Part shown: positions 8,010 through 14,819 of the stretch, piece by piece
How positions within the stretch are numbered: the first letter of the stretch is position 1
Layout: every line of letters starts with the position of its first letter
Source: CAZAQB01 sp964487155
Lineage (GTDB): Bacteria; Pseudomonadota; Gammaproteobacteria; Nitrococcales; Nitrococcaceae
NCBI GenBank assembly: GCA_964487155.1
Contig: CAZAQB010000045.1
Coordinates: 1 to 24,435 of the forward strand
Direction of reading: 5' to 3'
Length of the DNA stretch: 24,435 bases
The notes under the pieces: model-generated
Told to the model about the DNA's origin: nothing
The model's input: the letters and a program-made list of their open reading frames with translations, nothing else
Databases searched by the model: none
Position numbers and translations under genes: made by a program

Positions 8010-8040
8010 ATGGGGGCACTGACTGATTCAGTGCCCCCAT
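8010..8040 (-). terminator. 13-bp perfect hairpin downstream of the DsbA-family gene
   Basis: The arms ATGGGGGCACTGA and TCAGTGCCCCCAT are perfectly complementary around a 5-nt loop (CTGAT). It lies 40 nt past the stop of the DsbA-like gene. There is no T tract, but the stem is very stable. Confidence 0.6.
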
Positions 8041-8079
8041 AGGGGAATTATAGTCTCGGTGGACCTGCGTGGCGCATTC

Positions 8080-8736
8080 TCAGCGAGCGGATTCGGCAGT
8101 CTCGGGCCGCACTGAGCGCAACCACTGCTCGATTCGCGGCTGAATGTCTCGCCAGCGCCGGAAGCCGGCGCTTAGGGTGCTTACCATCCCAGTATCATCC
8201 AGGCCCACGACAGTCGGAAAGCCCTGGACGCCCAGGGCACGGGCCAGCTCGAAATCTGCGTGCGTGAGCTGTTCGGTTTCGGGGGACGCGTAGCACTGGG
8301 CAAATCGCTGCCGCTGCATACCGCATTCATCCGCAAGATCGCGCAGGACGCTGGAATCCGTGATGTCCAGGTTCGACACGTAGAATGCACGGTGCATCGC
8401 TTCCAGATAGGCCAGCGGATCCGTGTCCCCAAGTTCGCGGCAAGCTACCAGAGCCCGACAGGCAGGCTCCGTGTCGTATACGAAATCATCCCGTTCGAAC
8501 AGGGAGTAGTTGAACGGCTGAGCACTGGCCGCATGGACATGATCCCAGTGCTCACGAACCGTCACCTTGTCGTCGTGGTTCCACACACGCCGGTTTCCGG
8601 GGGCAAGCCCCCCGGCGATGATCTTCAGTGGCGCCAGCGGGCCATAGGTGTTCCTGATGTCGTGCGCGATCGGAGTGAAACCCCAGCACCAGGAGCACAT
8701 CGGGTCGGCTACGTAGAGAAGCAGGGTTTGGCTCAT
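8080..8736 (-). CDS. DsbA-family thioredoxin-fold protein (FrnE-like), cytoplasmic
   Basis: This 218-residue protein has the active-site motif CSWC at 14-17 in VADPMCSWCWGF and a cis-proline in GVQGFPT (Pro174), the layout of the DsbA/FrnE thioredoxin-like family with a helical insertion between them. FrnE-like members are cytoplasmic disulfide oxidoreductases or isomerases. No signal peptide is present, which fits. The start at 8736 is preferred over an upstream extension because AGGAGG lies about 6 nt before this ATG and the extension is low-complexity Arg/Pro-rich sequence. Extra cysteines occur at 93, 99, 138 and 148. The substrate is unknown. A hairpin at 8010-8040 probably ends its transcript. 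Confidence 0.88.
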   Translation of the reverse strand: MSQTLLLYVADPMCSWCWGFTPIAHDIRNTYGPLAPLKIIAGGLAPGNRRVWNHDDKVTVREHWDHVHAASAQPFNYSLFERDDFVYDTEPACRALVACRELGDTDPLAYLEAMHRAFYVSNLDITDSSVLRDLADECGMQRQRFAQCYASPETEQLTHADFELARALGVQGFPTVVGLDDTGMVSTLSAGFRRWRDIQPRIEQWLRSVRPETAESAR

Positions 8737-9459
8737 CGAATCCTCCTGACCGTTGTCGTGCCCGGAGCAGGGCCGCCAATTGAAGTGCTGGCAGCCGCGC
8801 AGGTCGAGGCGTCTCGCCATACCCGGAATCAGAATGCCGGCGTGGCCACTCCATCTGAGCCTGTCACTTAGCCCCGCTGGACAAACCGCCCTCCGGCGCT
8901 CTGTTCGGGCGGGCGGTTGCGCGTTGGTCACGTTGCGCGCAGCGCTGCGTGACGCTCTCCGCACGGTTTAGGGCCGTGGTGCCGGACTTCGGGCTCCCTG
9001 TCACTTTGCATCGTCACCTACGGCGAGCTTAGGCGAGCCGGTTGGCTGGTTATGGCAGCCGGCATCTGCCCATGGAGTGCATGCGCACCCGCCGCTTGCC
9101 GGGAGCAACCGGCCCGCCCGCGGACGCCAGCCAACTTAGGTGTAAAGCTCAGGCCGCTCCATGGATTTCGTGTGAACGCCGCTGCAGATCCCAAAAATAG
9201 CCCAGCGACACATCGCCCACTACACGACAATGACCGGCACGACCCGGTCCGGGCCTGGGTGGATGAGTGAAGCGCGGATTTACTCGTTCCCGGCAGAACG
9301 GAGCCGCTGGCCCGGCGGTGCTGCTACAGCGCCCCCGCGACGCAGCCCATCGCCGGAGCACCAGTCCGTCCCGCCGGATCACTGGCCATTCCCGACGCGC
9401 ACCGGCCACCGATCTTGGTTGTGGTCAGCGGCGGCCCGGAGCTGCAGCTCCGCTCCTCG
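8737..9459. other. Long intergenic region between the DsbA-like gene and the TetR gene
   Basis: About 720 nt without a supportable gene. Open frames present are Arg/Pro/Ala-rich, lack ribosome sites and look like GC-driven shadows. It contains inverted repeats AACCGCCC (8884-8891) / GGGCGGTT (8911-8918) and GTCACG (8927-8932) / CGTGAC (8948-8953), plus the degenerate repeat at 9035-9153. I saw nothing specific in 9154-9459. Confidence 0.5.
9035..9153 (+). repeat. Degenerate dispersed repeat, copy A
   Basis: This segment resembles 13804-13943 over most of its length. The best shared block is GACGCCAGCCAACTTAGG here against GACGCCAGCCGACTTATG there. Shared looser blocks are GGCAGCCGGCATCTGCC / AGCAGCCGACGTCTCC, TTGCCGGGA, and a terminal GTCAGG/CTCAGG. 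Both copies lie just 3' of a minus-strand TetR gene. Confidence 0.55.
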
Positions 9460-10101
9460 TTACTGGGTGACGACACGCCAACTCTTCACCTCGCTGCGAA
9501 TGCCATTCAGCAGTTGGTTCAACTCAGCGTCTGAGGCACCCCCGCGGGCCGCGATGTTGAGGCCCAGTACGGAAGTGATCAGCATCTCCACCCGAGCCTC
9601 CACCTCCAACGGCACGGCGTCGCCGTCGCGTATCGCGCGGCTGATGGCGGTGCGCATGGCGGTGCGCACACGCTCGCGGTAGCGCCGGGCGCGGCGAGTA
9701 ATATCGTCGGTACTGCCGCCGTCCTCCGCCATCATGTTGATGAGCATGCAGCCGCGGCGCCCGTCGTGGGTGACCCAGTGCCCCAGGGAGAGCAGGAACC
9801 GATCCACCGAAGCGAGTCCATCCTCGGCCTGCTCCAATGGCATCAGGAGTTCCCGCTCGGTGATTGCCTCGTAGCGATCGAGAGCCGCCTCCAGGAGGTT
9901 CTGCTTGGATCCAAAGGCGTTATAGATGCTCGACTGACTGAGGCCGAGTGCCTGCTCCAGATCCCGGGTGGTGGTGTTGCGGTAGCCGTTCTTCCAGAAC
10001 AATTCCAGGGCGGCTACCAGGACCTCCTCGGTCGCGAACGCCCGGGGCCGACCCGGGCTGCGTTGCAGGTCAGGGGTGGCGGTTTTTGCTGTCACTGCCA
10101 T
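9460..10101 (-). CDS. TetR/AcrR-family transcriptional regulator
   Basis: This 213-residue protein has an N-terminal TetR helix-turn-helix (TTTRDLEQALGLSQSSIYNAF, about 42-62, then GSKQNLLEAAL) and a ligand-binding helical C-terminal domain. The C-terminal domain carries GRRGCMLINMMAEDG. The GC-L-N pattern is seen in TetR subfamilies related to electrophile or organic-compound sensing, but a thiol sensor role here is inference. The ATG at 10101 has GGAGG 7-8 nt upstream. It is divergent from the AhpD-like operon with 165 nt between them and probably regulates it and itself. A 6-bp hairpin (10119-10133) lies in its leader. Confidence 0.92.
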   Translation of the reverse strand: MAVTAKTATPDLQRSPGRPRAFATEEVLVAALELFWKNGYRNTTTRDLEQALGLSQSSIYNAFGSKQNLLEAALDRYEAITERELLMPLEQAEDGLASVDRFLLSLGHWVTHDGRRGCMLINMMAEDGGSTDDITRRARRYRERVRTAMRTAISRAIRDGDAVPLEVEARVEMLITSVLGLNIAARGGASDAELNQLLNGIRSEVKSWRVVTQ

Positions 10102-10147
10102 GGTTTGCCTCCAGCTTCGAGCGTTCCACGCTCTTCCAGTCCCTTCA

Positions 10148-10176
10148 TTGACGCCTTGTGCAGCCTATGCTATAAA
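10148..10176 (+). promoter_or_regulatory. Sigma70 promoter of the AhpD-like/porin operon
   Basis: TTGACG (10148-10153), a 17-nt spacer and TATAAA (10171-10176) preceded by TGC form a strong extended -10 promoter. The leader is about 84 nt and ends in GAGGAGG before the ATG at 10267. A TetR operator probably overlaps this region; no long dyad is obvious beyond AACGTT at about 10177. Confidence 0.75.
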
Positions 10177-10266
10177 ACGTTCTGGTGCAAGCGATTCAAA
10201 ATTACAGCCGCCGGGCTGGGGACGCTTGTAACCTGCGATATATCGTTCATGGAGAGGAGGTAAGGC

Positions 10267-10911
10267 ATGTCTGAAGCGCAGCTCCCATACGTAAGACCCG
10301 AAGACACCAGCGACCCCGTGGTCCAGCGCATTTACGACGACGCGGAAAAGCGTTTCACGATGGTCCTCAATATCTTCCAGATTACCGGCCATGCGCCGGA
10401 GATGGCCGAGAAGATGTGGGACATCTTCTTCGAAATCCTCAAGGAAGGGCAGGTGGACTGGTACACCAAGGAACTGCTCATCCTCAAGGCCACCAAGATG
10501 GGCGACTGCCTGTACTGCGTGACCCAGCACGAGGTCGTGTCCGCCCGCCTCGGCGTAACCGAGGAGCAGCAGAGGGACATCGTGGGGATGCTCTATAAGG
10601 ATTCACCCCATTACAAGCCCAACGAAGTCGCCATTCTCGATTTGTGCAGCTATGCGGTACTGAACCCTGAAAACATTCCGGCGGACATCTGGAAGCGGGT
10701 TCACGAGTACTACGACGACGGGCAGATCGTGGAAATGGTGGCCACCATCGGCGCCTACCTGCAGGTCTCCAAGTTCGGCGACGCCCTGGGTGTGCAGCTG
10801 GAAGACGCATTTACCGGCCATCAGCCCGTGCTGTTCGCCAAGGAGCCGCCCAAGTCCAAGGCCGCCGCCAAGCATCTGGAGCATTTCATAGCCCGCGGCG
10901 GCAGTCACTAG
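10267..10911 (+). CDS. AhpD-like carboxymuconolactone decarboxylase-family protein with CxxC
   Basis: This 214-residue, all-helical protein carries the AhpD core: Glu69 in WYTKELLIL followed by CLYCVTQH (Cys81, Cys84, His88). In AhpD-type proteins this CxxC...H site is a thiol oxidoreductase or alkylhydroperoxidase centre; other members of the PF02627 family lack peroxidase activity. The long C-terminal part after the core (about 115-214) includes a second helical block and ends in a charged tail (PPKSKAAAKHLEHF). The ATG follows GAGGAGG with 7-nt spacing. It is the first gene of a likely operon, 42 nt from the next gene, which is a paralogue without the cysteines. A role in peroxide or electrophile detoxification is inferred from family and context. 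Confidence 0.88.
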   Translation: MSEAQLPYVRPEDTSDPVVQRIYDDAEKRFTMVLNIFQITGHAPEMAEKMWDIFFEILKEGQVDWYTKELLILKATKMGDCLYCVTQHEVVSARLGVTEEQQRDIVGMLYKDSPHYKPNEVAILDLCSYAVLNPENIPADIWKRVHEYYDDGQIVEMVATIGAYLQVSKFGDALGVQLEDAFTGHQPVLFAKEPPKSKAAAKHLEHFIARGGSH

Positions 10912-10953
10912 GCGCCATAAAGAACGCGAATTCAACAGACGGAGGATCACAAG

Positions 10954-11505
10954 ATGCCTGCAGTCGCAATGGTTGAAACGCCGGACAACGACGATGTCCG
11001 GGAAGCTTTCCGGGTGGCCAAGGAACACTTCGGCCATGTACCCAACCTGGTGAAGGCGCTGGGCACCAATGCCGCCATGTGCCGCACCATCACCGCTTTT
11101 TTCGCCCAGTCCCTGCAGGACGGCCGGGTCAACTGGGCGTTCAAGGAACTGGTTATCCTCAAGACGCTGCGGGCGATCAGCGCGTTCTACAGCTACGGTG
11201 CCCACGAGAAACTGGCCGTGGAACTCGGCAATCCCGTGGACAAGGTGGGAGACGTGGCCAATTCTCTCTGGCAGCTGAGCCCTCACTTCAACGATGCCGA
11301 AAAGGCCGTGTTCGAGCTGGTGGAGCAGATCGGCATCGACGCCAATGACGTGAGCGACGAGATCTGGGAGCGTCTGCGCACCCACTGGAAGGCGGACCAG
11401 CTCATCGAGCTGACGGCGGTCATCACCACCTTCGTCATGATCGGCCGGCTCGGGGATTCCCTGGGAGTGGCCGAGCCGGTGCTGTTCACCAAGCCGGTCC
11501 GTTAA
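10954..11505 (+). CDS. AhpD-like paralogue lacking the catalytic cysteines
   Basis: This 183-residue protein aligns without gaps to its upstream neighbour around the active site: KELVILK (64-70) matches KELLILK, and SAFYSYGAHE matches DCLYCVTQHE. Both cysteines are replaced (Ala77 and Ser80), while His84 and the preceding Glu65 remain. The remaining helical core is kept (NWAFKELVILK, AVFELVEQIGIDANDVSDEIW, LIELTAVITTFVMIGRLGDSLG). It therefore probably cannot do CxxC redox chemistry and may be a partner subunit of the upstream protein or a separate enzyme. GGAGG lies about 7 nt before the ATG. Confidence 0.85.
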   Translation: MPAVAMVETPDNDDVREAFRVAKEHFGHVPNLVKALGTNAAMCRTITAFFAQSLQDGRVNWAFKELVILKTLRAISAFYSYGAHEKLAVELGNPVDKVGDVANSLWQLSPHFNDAEKAVFELVEQIGIDANDVSDEIWERLRTHWKADQLIELTAVITTFVMIGRLGDSLGVAEPVLFTKPVR

Positions 11506-11581
11506 GCAGCGTCATGGCGGACGCGTCGGGCACACCGGACTCATAACGGAGGCGGCCCGATAGCATCCACAAGAAAGATCA

Positions 11582-11606
11582 TCCCATAACGAAATGGGAG
11601 GAGGAG
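11582..11606 (+). promoter_or_regulatory. Hairpin touching the porin ribosome binding site
   Basis: TCCCAT (11582-11587) pairs with ATGGGA (11594-11599) around a 6-nt loop, and the right arm runs into the purine-rich Shine-Dalgarno GGGAGGAGGAG (11596-11606). The site fixes the porin start at 11609 rather than the ATG at 11594, and the hairpin could modulate translation. Confidence 0.45.
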
Positions 11607-11608
11607 TC

Positions 11609-12892
11609 ATGGAAAAGTGCATGCAGCGTAGCGCCTGGGCCGTGGCAGTGGGACTGTGTTTCGCCGTGGGATCGGCCCAGGCCATCACCCTGGAGACGGA
11701 GAGCGGCTGGAAGGCCCAGTTCATGGGCTTGGTGAGCGCCTGGACCGGATACGCGGACTTCGATGAGACCTTTCCGGAAGGACCTTCCGGGGATGTGGAG
11801 GAGGAGACCTATCGGGTGCTGACCGGGTTCAACCCGTCCAAGTTCGAGTTCCTGGTGTCCGCCCCGGAATACAACGGCATCAACGTGTCGGCCTACTTCC
11901 AGGTGGCCTCCAGCATCAACGGCGGCAAGAACCGGCGCACCGGCGAGCAGATCGAGGTGCGGGGCGCCGATATCGCCATCGGCACCCCCTACGGCACCAT
12001 CAACTTTGGCCGCAGCTTCGCCATCTTCAGCTCATCGGCGATTCTCAACGACACCAGCAGCATGCGGGGCGTGGGCTACCTCTGCGTCGGCCCCGACGGC
12101 AGCGGCCCCAACTGTGGCCATATCGGCACCGGCTACACCTGGACCGACTGGACCGCGGGGCTGCGGTATACCTCGCCGCGGCTCGCCGGCCTGCAGCTGC
12201 GCGCGGGTGCTTTCGATCCGGTGGAGCAGGCATTCGGTACCCCGGGGGGCGGTACGCCTTTCATTACTGACAGCTTCGGCGGAACCTTCTTCAACTTCAC
12301 CGACATCGGCGGCACCAGCGACATCGAGACCAACTCGCCCCTGTTCGAAGTTGAAGTCAACTACCTCACCCCGCTGCCCCTGGGCGGCCTGAAGGGCAAC
12401 GTCAACGCCTGGGCCGGCTTTATGCGCCAGAGCATCGACGACCTGGGAAGCAGTAATGACACGACTATCGAGGGCTACAACTTCGGCGGCAGGCTCACCG
12501 TCGGCGACTTCGGCCTCACCGGCAACTGGGAGGCCACCGAGGGTATCGCCGAGGGCTTCATCGGTTTCGGCACAAGGTGCGACGCCATCGACTGCGACAC
12601 CGTGGAGGGCAATGGCTGGTACGTCAACGGCGACTACACCTTCCTCGGCAAGACCGTTGTGGGGGTGAGCTACGGCGAGGGCAGCGAGGACGCCAACAGT
12701 TTCATCGGCAACGGCGATGTGGAGCGTGAGCTGCTGATGGTCTATGTGCAGCATCAGCTCACGCCCAACCTGAACGTCAACATCGAGTTCCAGGATTTCG
12801 AGCGCAGTTCCAGCAACGGCGTGGCGGCGGGCATTTTTGCGCCGGAAGAGGAGTACCAGGCGGTGCTGGTGGGCGGCGAATTCCGGTTCTAG
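11609..12892 (+). CDS. Outer-membrane porin-like beta-barrel protein
   Basis: This 427-residue protein has a signal peptide (MEKCMQRSAWAVAVGLC, continuing to a cleavage site after SAQA at about 23). It continues as alternating aromatic and polar strands typical of porins, and the last residues VLVGGEFRF end in Phe, the signal for BamA-mediated insertion. Periplasmic-type turns and glycine-rich loops recur (YGTINFGRSFAIFSSS, GLRYTSPRLAGLQLRAG, GLTGNWEATEG). The loops hold paired cysteines in CVGPDGSGPNC and CDAIDC, which may form external disulfides. The ATG at 11609 is chosen because an upstream ATG (11594) lies within the Shine-Dalgarno region. Its place in the AhpD-like operon suggests uptake or efflux of the small molecule that the operon handles. 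Confidence 0.88.
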   Translation: MEKCMQRSAWAVAVGLCFAVGSAQAITLETESGWKAQFMGLVSAWTGYADFDETFPEGPSGDVEEETYRVLTGFNPSKFEFLVSAPEYNGINVSAYFQVASSINGGKNRRTGEQIEVRGADIAIGTPYGTINFGRSFAIFSSSAILNDTSSMRGVGYLCVGPDGSGPNCGHIGTGYTWTDWTAGLRYTSPRLAGLQLRAGAFDPVEQAFGTPGGGTPFITDSFGGTFFNFTDIGGTSDIETNSPLFEVEVNYLTPLPLGGLKGNVNAWAGFMRQSIDDLGSSNDTTIEGYNFGGRLTVGDFGLTGNWEATEGIAEGFIGFGTRCDAIDCDTVEGNGWYVNGDYTFLGKTVVGVSYGEGSEDANSFIGNGDVERELLMVYVQHQLTPNLNVNIEFQDFERSSSNGVAAGIFAPEEEYQAVLVGGEFRF

Positions 12893-12978
12893 GGGTTCGC
12901 GGCTGAAAGGATGAGCGGCGGGCGGGCCGGAGGCGCGTCCGCCGTTCGGCGATCAACGATTTCGGGAGGTTCTAATCC

Positions 12979-13404
12979 ATGGGTTGTTTCAATTCGGCAG
13001 TGATCAACGCGCCGGCGGACCGGGTCTGGGCGGCGCTTCGCAACTTCCACGACATGTCCTGGGCCCCCGGTGTGGTGGAGAGCTGTGAAAAGGCAGGTTC
13101 GGCGGCCAGCGACCAGATTGGCGCAAAGCGGGTGCTGAACGGGGCCTTCCACGAGACCCTGCTGGGCCTGGACGATCCCACCCGCACGCTGCGCTACAGC
13201 ATCGACGACGGTCCCGAGGCGCTGTCCAGTGACAATGTCCAGGGCTATATCGGTGATGTGCGGGTACTGGCGGTGACCGACACCGACCAGTCGGTGGTGC
13301 TCTGGTACGCCAACTGGGAATCGGAGGGCTCCCAGGATGTGGGCTCGTTCTGCAGTCCCATCTATCAGGCGCTGCTGGGCGAGTTGAAGAAGCACTTCGG
13401 CTGA
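12979..13404 (+). CDS. SRPBCC-family (START/polyketide cyclase-like) protein
   Basis: This 141-residue protein matches the length and pattern of the SRPBCC superfamily. The N-terminal strand and helix read SAVINAPADRVWAALRNF, followed by DMSWAPGVVESCE, GAKRVLNG, the strand TRTLRYSIDDGPEA, and a long C-terminal helix SPIYQALLGELKKHFG that closes the hydrophobic cavity. These helix-grip proteins bind hydrophobic ligands; some are cyclases or dehydratases. Cys residues occur at 3, 36 and near 124. GGGAGG lies about 9 nt before the ATG. It is 86 nt after the porin and followed by a terminator, so it is probably the last gene of the operon started at 10267. The ligand is unknown. Confidence 0.85.
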   Translation: MGCFNSAVINAPADRVWAALRNFHDMSWAPGVVESCEKAGSAASDQIGAKRVLNGAFHETLLGLDDPTRTLRYSIDDGPEALSSDNVQGYIGDVRVLAVTDTDQSVVLWYANWESEGSQDVGSFCSPIYQALLGELKKHFG

Positions 13405-13418
13405 GCCGCGGGGCAGGT

Positions 13419-13448
13419 GGCCTGTCCAGCCCCTGGGTTGGACAGGCC
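13419..13448 (+). terminator. Terminator stem-loop at the end of the AhpD/porin operon
   Basis: A perfect 10-bp stem (GGCCTGTCCA / TGGACAGGCC) with a 10-nt loop starts 15 nt after the SRPBCC stop and is followed by TTGCTTGC. It lacks a full T tract but is well placed. Confidence 0.7.
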
Positions 13449-13480
13449 TTGCTTGCAGGCTGCTCATCTGGGCTGGCCGG

Positions 13481-13645
13481 CTAGCAGCCTGTCGAACTTA
13501 GGCTGCTCCTACTGCGCCGGTGGGACAGCGGTCCCATTCCGATCCTTTTCGTCTGAGCTGCGGCTATTCTCCTCAAATGATCGAAAAACTGACCTCGCTC
13601 TCCCACTCGGGGAGTTCAGGACCCCTAAGTCCGACAGGCTGCTAG
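13481..13645. mobile_element. 165-bp inverted-repeat element (MITE-like or IS remnant)
   Basis: The left end (13481-13502) begins CTAGCAGCCTGTCG and ends ACTTAGG. The right end (13624-13645) is its complement with a single mismatch over 22 nt. The interior is too short to encode a transposase and has no convincing gene; it contains a small hairpin TGGGAC/GTCCCA (13521-13536). The last 12 nt of the window (24424-24435) repeat GACTAGCAGCCT, which is exactly the outer end of the right terminal repeat. The element is thus probably dispersed and mobilised in trans, or an internally deleted insertion sequence. No target duplication was established. Confidence 0.75.
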
Positions 13646-13803
13646 TCGGGTGATTTGTTAACCATGCCGTCTCGGCGGTTTCCGGCAGCGCCAATGAGCT
13701 TGTCGAGCCATCCACCGCTCGAAAACAACCGCCCCGTGAACGGGCTGACCTTGTCACGCAACCTCGCTGGAGAGACCACCCCCGGCCGCTTTGCCTGGGT
13801 GGT

Positions 13804-13943
13804 GAGCCGTCCGGTAGGTCGGCTGCTCATAGCAGCCGACGTCTCCGCCGACGGTGGCTCCGCCCAGCCGCCTGTTGGTTGCCGGGAACATCCGACCTGC
13901 GTGCGTCGCTGTGACGCCAGCCGACTTATGCGCAAGGGTCAGG
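13804..13943 (+). repeat. Degenerate dispersed repeat, copy B
   Basis: Related to copy A at 9035-9153 (see the shared block GACGCCAGCCGACTTATG at 13913-13930). It ends exactly where the stop codon of the second TetR gene begins. A stem ACCACCC/GGGTGGT (13775-13803) lies immediately to its left. Confidence 0.55.
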
Positions 13944-14543
13944 TCAACGGGTCTGCAACCCGCTGCCTGCACGCCCCGCATCATCGGTTGCATCGCCCAG
14001 CATGGCGGAAATCGTCTCACGGGCCACGCGGATGGGCTCATTGCGGCCGGTGACCTGGGTCAGTGCGACCGCGCCGTCCACGAGCACCAGAAAACGCTCG
14101 GTAAAGCCTTCGATATCCGCCACCCCGGCAGCTCGTGCCAACGACTGGAAATACAGCCTCTGGCGCTCCTTGTAGTCTGCCACCGCCCGGTGAACAGGGT
14201 GTTCCGCTTCCGGGTACTCGGTGGAGAACTTGACAAAGGGGCAGCCGCAGAAGTCCTCCTGTCTCACCCAATGCTCCAGGAAATCAAACACGGCCAGCAG
14301 GCGGTCATGGGGGGCGGGACCACGACTTTCCACGTAGCGCACCAGGCGCTCCTGATGGCGCTCACCCAGCCGGGTGGCGGCGGCCAGGATCAGGTCGTCC
14401 TTGGACGGGAAGTGCTTGTAGAGAGTCATCTTCGCGACGCCGGCCTCGGCCAGCAGCCGGTCGATACCCGTGGCGTGGCAGCCCTGCTCGTAGAACAGGC
14501 GCACCGCAGTATCAAGCAGGGCGTCTTTTCGTGAACCAGTCAC
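13944..14543 (-). CDS. TetR/AcrR-family transcriptional regulator (second)
   Basis: This 199-residue regulator starts at a GTG (14543) with GAGGT 5 nt upstream. An ATG at 14588 is possible but would add 15 residues that do not look like TetR. The helix-turn-helix reads ATGIDRLLAEAGVAKMTLYKHF, with the following FPSKDDLILAA. The C-terminal domain has FCGCPFVKFSTEYPEAEHPVHRA, a GCPF pattern common in one TetR subfamily. Its upstream region carries a TACAT/ATGTA dyad, a likely self-operator. It is divergent from the glucose/sorbosone dehydrogenase-like gene, which it may control. The last residues abut a degenerate repeat, so the native C-terminus may have been altered. Confidence 0.88.
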   Translation of the reverse strand: MTGSRKDALLDTAVRLFYEQGCHATGIDRLLAEAGVAKMTLYKHFPSKDDLILAAATRLGERHQERLVRYVESRGPAPHDRLLAVFDFLEHWVRQEDFCGCPFVKFSTEYPEAEHPVHRAVADYKERQRLYFQSLARAAGVADIEGFTERFLVLVDGAVALTQVTGRNEPIRVARETISAMLGDATDDAGRAGSGLQTR

Positions 14544-14605
14544 GCAGCACCTCGTCGCTGCTCTTTGCGGGACAGTCGTCCGGCCCATATGGCCTGGATC
14601 GATAC

Positions 14606-14629
14606 TACATTCAGACAGTTTGGTATGTA
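14606..14629. promoter_or_regulatory. Candidate TetR operator
   Basis: TACAT (14606-14610) and ATGTA (14625-14629) form a 24-bp dyad around an inner CAGACAG. Its size and half-sites resemble AcrR-type operators. It lies 63 nt upstream of the TetR start and about 190 nt from the divergent dehydrogenase-like gene. Confidence 0.45.
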
Positions 14630-14819
14630 TATGTTTTTCAGTGGTGGGTTCCGTGGATGTGTCGGGCGCCGGAGCCGATCCAGGAGAATGAAATCAGCAC
14701 CTTGTTTTGGAGCGGGTGCTTACTAGACTGACATGGGCATGAGGTGATTCTAGAGCAAGCGCTTGAGCATCGCCGAGTGTTGCGCCTCTCCCGGACAAGC
14801 AGCATCTAGGAGGTCTTCC

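Noticed and set aside
8737..8964. N-terminal extension of the DsbA-family protein
   Set aside because: The ATG at 8736 has a perfect AGGAGG, and the extension is Arg/Pro-rich with no signal peptide.
13509..13757. Small minus-strand open frame through the inverted-repeat element
   Set aside because: It runs out of the element end, has no ribosome site and no transposase motif.
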